From Paracamarosporium sp. OC-R06-R3 (Eukaryota; Ascomycota; Dothideomycetes; Pleosporales; Didymosphaeriaceae): a stretch of DNA of 64,000 nucleotides. The notes under the pieces are model-generated. The model was not told the origin of the DNA. It worked only from the letters and a program-made list of their open reading frames with translations, and ran no database searches. The position numbers and the translations under genes were made by a program. The stretch lies in assembly GCA_019828545.1 (NCBI GenBank), contig JACVRA010000283.1, positions 124,001-188,000 on the forward strand. Direction: 5' to 3'. Of this stretch, positions 21,796 to 35,514 are shown piece by piece. Position 1 is the stretch's first letter, and each line of letters opens with the position of its first letter.

Positions 21796-22857
21796 TTTGG
21801 CACCTTCTCTTCTTCCTCCGGCGTCAGTAACAACTCTTCTCTCTCCAACACTCCACGATCTCGATATCGGCGCTGGAAGGATTACCTTTTTTGGATTTCG
21901 GACTCGGAGTTTTGGTGTTGTGTGTGCGTATGCAAATGGTTGAATGGTTCGACCTACGGTACTGATATCCCACGGTTTTTCGGAGCTTCTAAGGCGTTCG
22001 TTAGCATTCTTGATACCCACAATGCAATTTTTCGGTCTTTTTTATATCCCGTGATGTGCAGTGATGAATAATAAGTGTTATGTACCTCTTGCTTAACCCG
22101 ACTTGACTTCACGCCGTGTAGGTCTGTCCTCGCTGGGGAAATCCTAAAAATGCGAGCAGCACGGTGAGGAGGACGCACTCCAGTCTCGGACGTATGACTA
22201 CACTGTGAGATAACTGCTTTGCACGTGTCTTCAAGGGTGAATGGAAGAGATGAGGTCGCAGTAGCGATATCGGCTTGACGCGTCTCCCGCCAATGAGGTC
22301 ACCACGGTGGGGACACGCCAGACGCAAGCGAGTTCTCTAGCCCGTTTTGTCGGGGAGCCTTCGTTCCGCATGCCACATGACATGTACTTCATCGGATTTA
22401 TATAACAGAGGCCAGCTGCGTTGAGGTCGAATTCGCCTCTACAACAGTAATGCACATAGTGAACACAGGATCAAGAGTCTCGATAATGGAACTGAGCTAG
22501 ACACAGCGGCTTCACCCTTCAGCACACAAATCCCACAAGCATCACCATCATTGCCAAACACTTAGTAGCGCAAAGCTCTTTGTTCATTTCTTCCACTATC
22601 TACTACAAAACAGATAATACTCCCTAGCCATCCCACATAGCAAAAATGATACACAAATCACACACGCGTCTCTCGGACGCAGTGCCTCTCCCAGAGGCAA
22701 AACCCGCATCCCAAGCGCCATGCTAGAAATACCAAACCAAATCAAAACAGATACAAAAACACTGTTGTTACCACCAACCTTTCAGATCCTTTCGCACCTC
22801 AACGCCGTCCATAGCCATGCATCATAGATAGGATAAACCTTGCTTGGCTCTATCCTG
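21796..22857. other. intergenic: promoter of the small membrane protein and 3' flank of TRA1
   Basis: No gene seen. The part next to TRA1 (about 22540-22860) is A/C-rich on the plus strand, consistent with a 3' UTR. Confidence 0.4.
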
Positions 22858-25800
22858 TTATAGGTATGCCATCCACAGTGCATCTGTCTGGCATAGCTTC
22901 AACGGATTCACCGCGTTGGACACCAAATCCACCATTGTCTGATTCGCCGGTAGGTTGCTGGTCTGCGGCAAGCTGCCCATGCTCGTGGCTCTCTTAACGA
23001 CCAACTCGCTGTTCGTTTGTACCGTCTCCCTCAGATTCTCTGCTGTCAAGCCCTTGTGTTGGCTAGTGAACCAGTGGTTCATCTCGTCGCGCATGAAGAT
23101 CGCGAGCTGCATCTCTAACTCGCCCTCGGGTTCGATGAGGCATCGCGCAATGCTCATGACGGACGGCGCGAAGATGCCTTCGAGTGCGAGAGGACCCATC
23201 AAAGTTTGCATGTTGGGAGTGAGGCGGAAGGGTACCGGCTCGCTGTTGTGTAAGATCGGTTTTCCTATGGCCATTGATGGAATGAGCTCGGAGCCCCAGA
23301 CACGGCCGCTGCCGCGAGAGATGCTGATCTTGTGTGGAAAGCGCGAGTTCATGTGCATGACGTAGGTCATGAACGTGAGCGCCGCAAGCTGGTAGCTAAA
23401 CGTGCGGCGGAACAGCCAAAAGTCCTCGAAGTCTGGATACGTGCTGCGGAAGTAGTCGAGGAGGAGGGTCTGCGGCACGTATTTCTCTTGCACAGCGGCA
23501 AAGGTTTCAAAGCGGATGCTGTTGGCGTGTTCGATGTTTTTCTGCATCACAAAGTTAGCTTCTTGTTTGCTCGGATGAGGGTCCGGAGGTCTTACAGGAT
23601 TGAGGGCCTTGAGCTTCTCGAGGCTGAACAGGACAGGCTCGTCTTTGTTAAGGTCGTTTCGCCGACAATAATCTTCGAATATGCCTTGCATGCTGATGTA
23701 GGAAGCATCGTCTTGTACCATGCGCACGACTGGCGTGATAGGCACCATGAGAGGGAGATGGAATTGCAGATTTCGTCTTCGGCTCTCTTTGCGCTTCGAA
23801 AGGATGCCGTTGAAGATCCTGAACAGTTGCAGAATACGCTCTTCTCTCCTGGAACTCCTTTGTGCAGGGAACTGGATAGCGAAGGGATGGATGCTTCCAT
23901 CGTGTCCGCGAATCTTGAGTCGTCTGTGACAGATACCAATGCCACGCACCACATCCACATCCGGTAGGAAACGTTCAATTCGAACAAAATCAGAGTTCTT
24001 GTCCCGATGTTGCAAGTATTGCCCAGGCACTTCCACGTCATCAAACTTGAGGAAACGGAATTCGCTGAGCTGCTGAGTGTACGATTCCAGAGGGACAACG
24101 AGCTTCCTACGATCCAGACGTTCTTCGAACCGGTTCCTCCACATGCGAAGCTTCTGAATGTATTCGTACATGGTGGGCTTGTGAGTAACGAAGTCGTGTT
24201 CGAAAGCTTTGCGAATGTGCGGCGGCAGTACGGACTCGGCGAAACGTGTTATGTTTGCCTCAGTCGACGTTGGGAGCCTGACTTCCTGCCCGTAAAGACC
24301 AGGAGATCGGCCGACGTATGCCAGGCCGTCGTTCAACAAGGCGACAATCAGTCTATAAGCGTCTTCATCAGGAGGGCATTTGAAGTTCTTTTGAATCTGA
24401 TCAAGCATCGTCTCCATAGAAAGGGCTAATAGCGGGAAGGCTGTCTTGAGGATTGCCGATATCTCTTCCACGTGGTCCCAAGGTCGTTTGGGGGCTGGAG
24501 GAGCCTCAATGGTCGTTTCGTTCGGTGCGTCTTGTGCAGCCCCTTCGGTCTTCCCTTCGGTCTTGACCGTGCCACTGGGGGCACCATTTGTGGTGGGCTT
24601 ATTCTCGCCAGCGGATGTTGGTCGGTTGCCGCTTGCGCTTGAGCCAGGCCGATTATCCGGGGAGCTTTGCTTTTGAGCCGGTGATCCTTGAGCAGCCTGT
24701 GCCGCTTGAGCTTGTTGCTGCTTAGCCTTAGCAGCCTTCTCTTTCGCCTCTTTTTGTTCATGAGTTTTCCTGAGCGTGACCATATCTTCTCTCGTCGTCC
24801 TAAGATGGCAATATAGTGCCTGAGGGTACGTCTTTGCCAATTTCCCGAGAATAGATCGCGCAATAGGAGCCTCAGGTCTCGACAAACTGTTGAGAAGCTG
24901 CGGGATATATGTGATCCAGTACCATGCAGGCGTATCACCCTGAAACTCTTCAAACTTTCCAGCGAGACGCCGCTCAGGGTTATCCAAGCTGAGTAACCAG
25001 AGCACACGGCCTAAGAGTTTCCTTGACTTTGCGTTCTTGTACAGACTGGCTGCTTCCAGATAACAGCTGAGAGCAGCCTCAGCTCTGTCAAGGGTCGAAG
25101 GGTCTTCCTTGAAGAGCATGTCGTTATAACGACCCCACTCAGCCCATGCCTTTGGCAATTTAAGATCAAAGATCATGGCTGTTCCGAATGCATCATTAGC
25201 ATCGTTCTTCTGACCAAGCTTCGCAAGGAACATCCCCTTAAGAGTATAGAATTCCGCCTTCTGCTGGGTACCGAAGTAGTTGAGGTTGGTATTGTTGATC
25301 ACATCTAAGCCATTGTTCAACTCGGACCGGTTCTGGTAATGGCATTTTGCTTGCTCTCGCAGCTTCAAAAACGCTTCCTGAATTTCTATGTTAGGGAGAG
25401 TATAGATGCGGCTTAGCTGCTGGATGCACACGTCCGGAAGGTTGTGCTTCCGAGCAACGTGAGCAAACCGGTTGATAATCCACGCAGTTTCGTGATAGCC
25501 TCGGTATGCGAATGAGTTACCGCTGGGGTTGCTCGGGTTCGGTGGAAGCAGCTGCAAGTAAACCCCGTTTATAAGATGGAATATGTGTTGACGCCAAGTG
25601 ACCAGATCCTGCCAGGCGTTTATGTCATCCCAGAAATTGGGAAGTCGGTCGCGCCATGTAGACAACAACAACTTAAGCTCTTGCGACTTATGGTCAAGGT
25701 TGGTCTGAGTGGTCTGCGCAAGGCTTTGACAGATGACGCTCGCATCGTGTAGTTCAACCAACTGTTGGAAATGCTGGAGTAGCGGAATGTGAGCTTGGGT

Positions 25801-28800
25801 AATGCGACGAGGTAACTGATGCCACTTCCTTATGGATAGCTGGATTGACTCATCGCATAGCCTGTGGAACTCCGGTTGGGTTTCCTGCTTGGCATGGAGC
25901 TTAAGGAGTGACATGAAGGTCTGGAAGAACACTCGTCGTGGGGTGGGGGCATCGCTGACAGCTTTAATTGTTGCATCGAGCTGTTCTCGTTGTTCAGTGT
26001 TCTGCCACGCCTCGAAATGTCTCCACGTGGCTTCCAGGTACAGATCATTGAAGTTCTCGTGCTTAGCAAAATCGCTCAACACCTCCCATTGCTGTAGCTT
26101 CTGGGCGCATAGAACCCAGTGGTCTTCCCAAAGCATATATTCGCCTGTGGAAAACGGTAGAACGCTAGTCCGAGCCTTGATCTGAGCAGCTTCGTACATT
26201 TGCTGCGCCTTGTCCCAGATGCCGATTTGTTCGTACGATAGAGCGGCATTGGTTTCAATGAATTGACACCTCCTTCTCCAGGTACCATAAAACAAGTCGT
26301 CCTCTTGCATGCCGGTGTAGACTTCGAGTAAAGCATCGAGGTTGCTCTCCCTCAACTTCTCGGTGTCAACGATAGGATTGACTGCTGACTCTTCCATATA
26401 TACAGCGCCGGTATACCAAGCGTTGTACGAACGGGCGAGATATTTCATGATGTGAGGTGGGAACTTAACCCGTGGCCTTGCATGCACAATGGCATCCAAC
26501 ATACTTGCGACACAGTTTGGACGCTTGTCGAGCTGACGAGAATGATAGTCTTTGGTCAGCAGCGCAACAATGCCCTTCTCAAGGTCACTTTGGTCATCCT
26601 TTGTAAGAGCAGTCCAGGCAAGTGGGAAGAACGCAACCCATATATCATGTGCAAGGTTGCTGTCGGTATGCTGTAAGTGCCCAAGAGGTTCAAAGAGGTC
26701 CTTTATCTTGACATCGCCAAGCTGGTTGCAGAAGCGACGGTGGTTATTGACGAGGTTCTCTAGCTCGTCGTCAACCATCACGTCCGCTATCCGAGGGTCT
26801 TTGTTGTAGGTGCCAAAGATTGTAGAATTATGCGGAAGTCTGAAGTCCTCGTGGTGAAGTTGTGCTGGCGTGTTCATTTCGACAGAACCGAACATCAGGT
26901 GAATGACCTGGCTGAGCCAATAACTGTCGGAGAGCGTATCCCAGTTCTGTGACGCAAGGACATAGCTGAGTCTGCTTGCTGCAGTACGGCTCAAGCTCTT
27001 ATCGAAAATGGTCATATAGCGGTTACGCATTTCAACATCTTGAGCTCTGGTGCCAATGAGGAACGCATGCTCCATCCGCACCGTCAACTCCGAACGCGTT
27101 ATCTTGGGATCTTCGTAGATTCGTATGACCAGATCAAGGAACCGGTTGAGGAGCGACGTATCGGGACGGTGCTCGAAAAGTAACATCTTGCTGAGCACTG
27201 CCGTCTTCTCCTTAAGCGTCGGTACAGGCTCCGTAGAGTGGAATATCCACTCTTCCACTAGATCGAGAACCTTCGAGCACACGGCGTTGCTTTGAGATCG
27301 TTCCACCAAGGATGCGAGCACACTGAGATACGGCCTACGATTTTCACCGAGTTCGTTCATCCGGCCGGCAAGGATATCGACAACTTTGAGCACCAAATCG
27401 GTCTGAATCTCAACCTCACGAGGATCGGGTGGCGGGGTGGCACTGTCAGGGCGGGCACCAGGTGGGGCAGTAGGTTGCCCTTGCTGGCCACTGTGTGCGG
27501 TGAGGTGATCCTTGGCCATCTTTCCTTGGAAAGCTTTCATGAGCTGTGGAATATGCTGGTCGATCTCATCTGGTTGCTTCTGGCAGAGCGTCCACAAAAT
27601 GTTGATGGCACATATGTTTGAACCGTTCGAGAGAGCCTCCGTTGCAACCGTTCCAAGCTGATTAACGAATTCAGTCGAGGGCGTCTCTTCTGTATTACCC
27701 TCCTCGTCCTTAACAGGTTCGGGCATAACATCTAGGATGCGCTTAAGGGTGGGTTGTAATTTTGTAGTACCATCCTCCATCTCATCTGCAGCCTGGAGGC
27801 TCGCCTGCACATCGGCATGCTCGGAGCGCAGGGGCTTTTCTAGCATTCTCTGGAACTGTGGAACGCGCTGTAGCACCCATTCATCAGGCTTGACGTTGAT
27901 GATGACCTTAACAATCTGTAGGGTGTTGATCATCCTTGTAGTAAATGCCTCCTGTTTGTCGTCCTGCTTCATCTCCAAGATCAAGATCTCTTCGAGTTTC
28001 TTTGTGAGGATGATATCCAAGTCAAGGTCGTTCCAAAGACGCGGGGATAAAAGATCATGCAAAAGCTGTACGGCTTTCTTGCAGATTTCGGCGGGCTGTG
28101 GGCTGCTTGGAGGCGCAGCTGGGACATCCTTAGGTTTGGGTGTTGCTACTGGGTAGCGTTCCGGAAGGTAGGCAATGAATGAGATGAGGTACTTGATGAG
28201 CAACATGCGAATGCCGGGCGCAGCCACGAAACCTTTTGTAGAAGTGGGAGGTACGATGGAGCCGTCTGCGCGCCGCTTAGATGCTTGAGGTGATAGTGAA
28301 GAACGGTCGGCGCCAGGACTCGTCTCATTCGCAGCTCTCTCTTCCCAAGTCCTAATCAGGCTGATCAGATTAAGAGCAAGCTTCTTTGCTTCCGTAGACG
28401 GGTTCGGCGGCTGAGCAATCTTCGAAAGTGCTGCGATGATAACCGCAGAAAGTGGCTCTCGAGCCTCGTAAAAGAGGTCTGGATGTCGGACGAGGAAGTT
28501 GAAGATGCTCATCAATTGTTGCAGATTCGAGCTCTCCTCAGACAGAATCTTCCGGGGAATCTGTGCCCATCTCGGGATCGCCATCTTCTGGTCTGGCCCA
28601 CCAAGGCGCTTCTTCAGGACCGGTGCCAGCAGCTCGAGTGATTGCATGACCAATGCTTTCCCTTCGTTCTGGTGAGCTTTGAGAAGCGTCTGGTAGACCT
28701 GGCTAGCGATCTTCACAGGCGTATCGTATACAGCTATGAAGAATGCAATCACCACGTAAGCAGCGTACTTGTTAATGACATCTTCCAATCTAATATACGC

Positions 28801-31800
28801 CCATGCGAAGCGAATGATGTCTTTGCGAGTTTCTTGGATTACACTTGAATAGTGCTTCAAGAGGAGCGTCGTCAATTGAAGCAGTTCCATACGCGAGTGG
28901 TCTACGCCAAGTTGGGCGCTCTCTTCCGATGTATCGATCAACGCTTGCGGCTTCCATAGCCGGTTGTGTATTGTGTCCGTCATGCTACGGTCCACCAGCT
29001 TCGTGCCCTTGTTGGCTTCGCTTCCAAACAAGGTCTCCCAGTTCCGCTTAGCATCCATAGCAAAAATAGGGTTGACGATGTATCGGAAGAGGAACGTTTT
29101 AGTCTTTTGTGTCGAAGTGCGCCCGGTATAAAGATCGATGCACTTATGGACCAGTGACTTCCAGTAATCGACCGACTCGTTTGATACCATCTGTTCATAA
29201 ATGAAATCGAACAATATCGGATGGGCTTTGAGTTCGTCGGAGGTGACCGCATCGATAAGCTCGAAAAAGAAGTCCAGGTTGTCAGGCTCATATCGCAAAT
29301 ACGTCGTGAAAACAGTCATGATCTGCTCGCCAGCTTGCTCTGTTGCCAGACGCAGGGCAGGATCGATGGTGTTCTGTCGCAATTTCTTTTCTAATGAGCG
29401 CGCGGCTTCAAAAAGAGCTTTCCTCAAATCCTCCTTGCCCACAAGCCATTCACGGGTTCCCTCGAACTTGCTCATCGCGTAGGCGACGTGGATAGCGTTG
29501 AGCTGCGCTTGGCATCTCTCCTTTTCTGATCCATCGAACTCGAAAGAAGCGATAAATTTGGGCACATCCTTCAGAAGTTCTTCGCGCAAAGCATTACTCT
29601 CCGAGTTTTCCAGCAACTGTGCGAAGAACCGGCCCTGTATCTCGTCTTTCATGTTCGGCGAGAAGTGCTCCCAAGCTTCCTTAGGATACATGCACAGGTA
29701 TCTGATTAGAGGGCCCCGGAACGGACTGTAGTGTGTCCGACGAAGCGCAATTTCGAGTTCAATAACTTTGTCGATAATCTGCTTCAGGAAGTTGATCGCC
29801 GCCGGCGGTAACAGGTGAAATACGTTGAAAATCGCTGTTACGATCTTCATCTTAGGATTCTGTTCAATCATAGTGAACGATATCTTTTGTAGGCTGACCG
29901 GATCTGCGATATTCTTGAGGTGATCCAGAAGTCGGGTTCCTATCTCCACCTTGAAATAATTCGTAAGTAGCTTCAAAAGGCGAGCCAGTCCATCCAAGTT
30001 CTCCACGGAAAGCTTTCGAGGGTCCTGAAGGTTGACCAAAATCGGCCTAAGGCCACTTTGCAGTACATCTTTTGGAAGCTTGTTCGTTGCGGAGATGACA
30101 CCAGAAAGACCAGCGTTGGCGGCGTCGATAACCTCGGGAGACTTTGAGTAAAGGCATTTGAAAAAGACAGCAATGATGCGGAGGAACGTTTGATTTGGAG
30201 GCGTAGTGCTGAATTCCGGGAAACCTTGAGCTGTAGAAAGTAGACGAATGCAAGCAACCCGTAGGTTGACAATATGTTCGGCATTCCGTTGTTCGAAAGG
30301 CTTCGTGGCGAGTCCTTCATCCTCTGCATCGGCTAATGCGAGTGACTCCATAAGCAACCTAGTTAGCTGATCATTGAATTCGAGTATGTTGTTCTTCAGC
30401 TTAAGGAGGAAGGTAATCGCATCGATGTATGCGATCTGGATGCTGAATGGTAGGGCGCGAAGGGGTTTCGTCCAGATCGGCATAACAAGTCTGTCCTTGA
30501 CTGGCTTGATAAGCTCATGTACAGCCAGACCGGTTACTTCAGAGAGTACATGGAAGGCTTTCTGAGTAGCTTCGCGCACGTTCTTGTTCATGTGCGACAG
30601 ATCACCAACCAATTGACCACAGAGTTTATGCAGACTACTATCCCGCTTCGAGAACTCTTCGTTTGTGGTAGGTTTGTAGCATCTCCGTAGTAAGTCTTCT
30701 AAAAGGCCCTGGGCCTGTATGCGCGTCTTGGAATCAAGATCAGTGGGCATGTCCTTCATAACAAAGTTCAACGCCCGGATAAGTTCAGAATGCGCTTTGA
30801 GCATCCACGCGTCGCCCAGTCCAAGCTTCTTGATGACAATTTCAATGCCGCGACTGCCTCCAGACTTCATGAACCAATCGTCGGCATAGCAATTATGCAC
30901 AAACGTCTTGGAAATCTCCTCGAAAAACGGGAAACTGTCCAGTTTTTCTTGGCTTCCGAAGATTGTCTTAGCGGTATCGCGCATGGTGATAATGGCTTGC
31001 TCGGCAGCATCGCGGACCGACTGGTGTTCAGATGCAAGCGAATCACCAAGAGCCTCAGAGAAGACGTCTGCTTCGATCGTAACCGGACCCTCCCCAGATT
31101 GGACCTCGAAAGGCTTCTTCTTGTGCTTCTCATGCGCAAAATGAATCCCTAATTCTAAGAGTGTAAAATGCTTCGCAAGGTTTGTCAGCAGGGCATCGGC
31201 ATCTGCCTTAAGTTCCGGAATGGAGACCGCGAAGATGCACGCTTTTAGAAGCTTCTTCAAGGTTTCCTGCTCAACACCCTTCTTGATGATAGATTTCTCA
31301 CGCTCAGAAAGCGTCATTAGGTCTATGCCAACATCTGTCTTTCTGCTGTACAAGTCGTTGGCTTGCAATCGAATAAGCTGCGCAAAATCGTCGGGCAAGC
31401 TATCAAAGCCCATCAGGAGCTTGGCATGAGCCGTGATGAGCCTGAAAGCTTGCTGTTTATGGAAAGGATCTGATTTCTTCGCTGCAGGAAGCTTTGGCAC
31501 TTCATGCAGCTTCGCTATGGCAGTCTCGATGCCTATCACAGCTGGAAATGCGCGGTCCTTGGTGGAACCAATGAGCCTAATGTCAACGGATGCTGCATCA
31601 TCAGAGTATGGCTTGTAGTTCAGCTGAGGTGGCCCGGTTATGAACTTGCGATTGCGGCCACCAAGTTTGCCGAGGATCCTCATCGTTGTGTGCGCGTGGA
31701 AGTGGCTGTACGGTTGAGGTTTCAAATGCTCCCACAGAGCTGCCATAAGGTCATCAATGACGGGTGCCATGATAGGATCGAGATAGTCTGCCGTGAGATT

Positions 31801-34485
31801 ATCAACGCACAGCTCTAGTGTCCTTAGTCCCTGGCCAACGAGCTCTGAACCTGCACGCAACGCTACCACCAAAGGTCTCATTAGGTAGCTAAGATGTGGC
31901 AGAAGGTTACTCAATCGAGCTGGCACCGTCAACGAGAGTTCAACGAAGAGGTCTCTGTCTGCTGGCTTCCGTGCTGTGAGCAGCAGGTTGTTCAAAACAT
32001 CCAAGAGCATCTCGAGGAGAGGAAGAATCTCTTTGTACAAGTGCTCAAACCTGCCGCCGCCAATACTTCTGAACAATGACCTGAGGAGGAAGAAGTAATT
32101 CATTGGTTCTTCGGCGGTCGTTGAAAGTTGGATAGACTTTGTAATGATCTTACTGACGTGGGGTAACAGCACTTGTTCGTTTTGTGCGGAGAAAAGGGTT
32201 ACAGCCATGAACGACAGCTTGAAGAGTCGCAGCAGGATGGACGATTTTGCCACATCGGATGTTCCAACTTCTTCGATCCGGTCCATCAGGAATTGCAACA
32301 GCATGCCAGCAAAGCTCGGTGAGGTGGCTTCCGAAGCAAGTAGAAATTGTGGAACGTGAAGTAGCGCAGGATGTTCGAACATCATAGCATAAAGATGAGG
32401 AATCTCGGAGGAGAAAACTTCGTGGAAGGTGGCTGGATCGATGTGATGGAACACTGTTGCGAAAGTCTCCAATAACTCCTTCTCCTCTTTCCCACTAGAC
32501 ATCATGTGCTGGTTTGCCATGAGATCTCCTGGAGAGAGGCCTTTGGTCTCTGCAGGTTTGTCGGTACCGTAGTATCGGAAAACCTTCGCGCCCTCTCTAA
32601 ATAGCTTGATGAGAACCTCCACCTCTTCGGCGTTGTAACCATAAGAGACCTCGTGCCAATTCGCCGAAGCGTTAGCAGCATCAATCTCGTCTTTGATCTT
32701 TTGGGGATTGCAAGCGCGTAGTTGGTAGAATAGATTCTTGAGACCATGTAAGAGGTTCTTGAACAAAAACTTGTTGTCGGCAATTGGATCCGAACTTCGC
32801 TCACGTGGGTTCGAGGTTTTGATAGGCGTTGCATTAAAGATGTCGATTTTGTCCCAGTCCGGAGGCTGCTCCCGCACAGCGAGGTGGTTCTCCTCTACAG
32901 CATCGATGGAAGGGAGGCTGTAAGAGTCGGAAGCTTTGACTGCGTTACGATAATGGGAATTCATAGCGGCAAACTTGTCACCTATTGCGTTCAGTATCAT
33001 TATCAAGAAGTAACGAGCGTCCTCTTTCGGCTCGAGCTTCGCGATACACTCAGCCATGTTCAACAATAGTTTCGCACTCATAGTTTGAAAGCTTGTCCCG
33101 GGGAAGGTGTCATGCAGATTCTTCGTATACACCTCAATGGTACGGCGTATTTGCTCCTTGTTGAGGGAGTCGCGGAGGTGGTGGATCAAGTCGGCAAGCA
33201 TGCTGTAGGCGAGTGGACGCATCGTTTCGTAGACAGTGAGTCCGTCACCTATCAGCGTCCGCTCATCCAAGAGCTCATCAATTTTCTTCAGAAAGATCTT
33301 CCTGAAATTGAAGTTGATGATATGCCTGATAGCCACCAGGAGCTCTTTTCTGGAGCCGGATTTCTCCCGAGGGCAATCTTTCAACAATCGTACCACGATG
33401 TCGGGAAGTATTGGCAGAAAATCGTTGAGTTGCTGGGCATAGACTCGCAGCAAATATGCCAGAAAACTCATAGTCTTAACTTGAGCAGTGATGAAGTCTC
33501 CGAAAGCCGCTCTGTTGCGAATTTCTTTGCTCACACCAGTGAAAATCTTGCCCTGGGCCTCCGCTTCTTGATGCGCTTTTTCTTGTGGCTTTGCCTGAAG
33601 CATGAGTACATTTTTTATCAGTGGCACAAACAACTTTACGTTCCGATTCACAACATTGCGGTAGGCCTGAAAGAGTGAGACAACTATGATGGGGCACTCT
33701 GCAAGGACCTTGAAAGACTGCATGCCCTTCAGGAGCATGCGTGTCTGCTCGGTATTGATATCACCAGCCGGCCCTGTAGTCAGGGATGTTGCGGGTGAGC
33801 CCGGTCGCGGAGACTGTGAGTATTGGTGGTTGCTCGGCGTTGACGGCACGCCCTGTCCTGACGGGGCTGGCGTCGAGTTGTCAAACGTGTCCTGTACCGC
33901 CTGTTCCATGGTCTCGAACATTTCCTGAATAAGGTCCAGGAACGGCTGCACCTTGTCTTGTAGCGCTTTTGTCTGATGTCGTTGGAAGTCCATGATGGTC
34001 TTCATACACAATACCGCGTTATCCTCGTTTTCAATCTTCACTAAGCTCATCAGCTTGTCCACGATCTTTGCGGCGTGTGGTTCGATCGCATCCGGCGGGC
34101 TCATAGGCAGTCGGTGCAGGATCTCCAGCACACAGTTCCGAAGCCGCTGCACATCATGTAAGTCTGAATTCTGCCCCACTACGATTGGTACAGCTCACCT
34201 GGTCCGGAGATGTGGATATGAAGACAGGAGCGCCATCGAGAATCTTTAGAAACAAGGGTACGAGGTGGTTCAAGAACGCGCCGTACTGCTGACCCTGGCA
34301 GTAAGTCTCGATGTTGTCCCGAATGTCGATTGCCTGTGCCAATTTGACTCTCAGATCTAAAGAAGCATTAGCCTCCCCTCCCTTCGTATATACACAGCCG
34401 CAGGTGTTGGCGTTGTGGGCAGCGTACCTGGACTCGGGTCGTCAAGCTTCGCGGCCATGGCCTCAAAGTTGATATGCGCCGCCAT
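22858..34485 (-). CDS. TRA1: Tra1, PIKK-family pseudokinase scaffold of SAGA and NuA4
   Basis: Four exons on the minus strand, 34428..34485, 34199..34356, 23596..34146 and 22858..23541, giving 3816 aa (yeast Tra1 is 3744). The N-terminus reads INFEAMAAKL...VFISTSPDQ/RLRNCVLEILHRLP, matching Tra1/TRRAP once intron 2 ends at 34147. Then follow thousands of residues of helical HEAT/TPR repeats, the FAT domain, a low-complexity Gln/Ala/Ser/Pro linker (about 24480-24770), and a PI3K-like domain with ISRGSGRVWGSELIPSM in place of the kinase catalytic and DFG loops (hence a pseudokinase). It ends with the FATC end AVNPLKLCQTDALWMAYL. It binds transcription activators and recruits both histone acetyltransferase complexes in the nucleus. 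Oddity: intron 3 (23542..23595) is 54 bp, in frame and stop-free, so it is easily read as 18 extra codons. The donor GTAAGA, branch GCTAAC and acceptor TGCAG argue it is spliced. Confidence 0.97.
23542..23595 (-). other. in-frame, stop-free 54-bp intron in TRA1
   Basis: Donor GTAAGA, branch site GCTAAC and acceptor GATGCAG on the minus strand; length a multiple of three with no stop. Removing it joins LKALNP to KNIEHAN within the kinase-like domain. Confidence 0.75.
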
Positions 34486-35514
34486 GGTGGAATGCGGTGC
34501 AGCTCAGCGCTGCTTGCCCAGTTCCCCGGCTCCTCTCTCGTCGTGCGCGCGCGCTCGCAAGTTTCGTCGCTCGTCGGTAGTGGTCGAGGGTAAGTGCATT
34601 GGTCGTGTAGCTGCTCTGTCGGTGCGGCGCCGTGGTGCGCCAGTCGCGCTGAATCTGTGGAATTATACCGTGGGAAAGGAAGGTGCAGGCTACGGGGCCT
34701 GAGGGTGCATTAAAATCATTAGCTTTCGGAAAGAGCGCGTGGAGCAGGTGAGCTGTGTTGGGCGCGTCCAACCCAGGTGCGTGATGCCGGTCGCGAGCTA
34801 CGCTACACTCACGAACTGATCTTTGAGAGGGCAGCCCGCGTAGACCCCGAGCGCTGACACGCGATGAAAACGAAATCTTTGCGCGCGGTGGTTGGTTGCC
34901 GATCTGCGCTAACCGTAACAAAACGCCGTCGCTGCCTGCTGGCGGTCCAATCAGCGTCGTCCTCCAGACCTCTACTCTTCACCACATCTATGAGGAAGTA
35001 AATGCCTTTCTCTGAATGATGATACTACCGAGGGAATCGTATCTTAGACGATTATTAAGCGTGGAAGCTACAAAAATAGTTTTATAATTAATCTATTCGA
35101 TTCCCTATATCCCAACAACTCAAGGTACCACCTACATCCGTCCATAGGGTACCATTCATGGCAGAACATTGCATGCAATTGTGAATTACACAACATATCA
35201 TCTTGGTGACACTTTACGTCCACGCAAGACCCAAATACCCAAAATCATGTTTCTTATTGTAATGTTGGACAGCAAGACGATTTTGATGAATCTACAACAC
35301 ACATTTATGGTTTCGAAAAATCGTAACTGCGACACAGTATGCTTGCTTCATACTAGAACGCGTCATGCCACATGATGGGCAATGGAGTATATTATGACTG
35401 ACACCTTAGCAATTGATATTACAATTCTCAAATTTGGTGGATAGTCACTTTGCGTGGTTGGGTATGATATTCTTCACACCCGGACCAAAACATTTTGGAA
35501 TTTGTCATTTAGAA
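34486..35514. promoter_or_regulatory. TRA1 promoter region and 3' flank of the tau95 gene
   Basis: 1 kb. A CCAATCA element (34947-34953), the core bound by the fungal HAP/CBC complex, lies about 460 bp upstream of the TRA1 start. The 35000-35400 part is AT-rich and shows no gene. Confidence 0.4.

Noticed and set aside
34147..34170. Earlier acceptor (GGGGCAG) for TRA1 intron 2, which would add NSDLHDVQ
   Set aside because: It also keeps frame, but the later acceptor (TGTGCAG) gives DQRLRNCVLEIL, which matches the family better.
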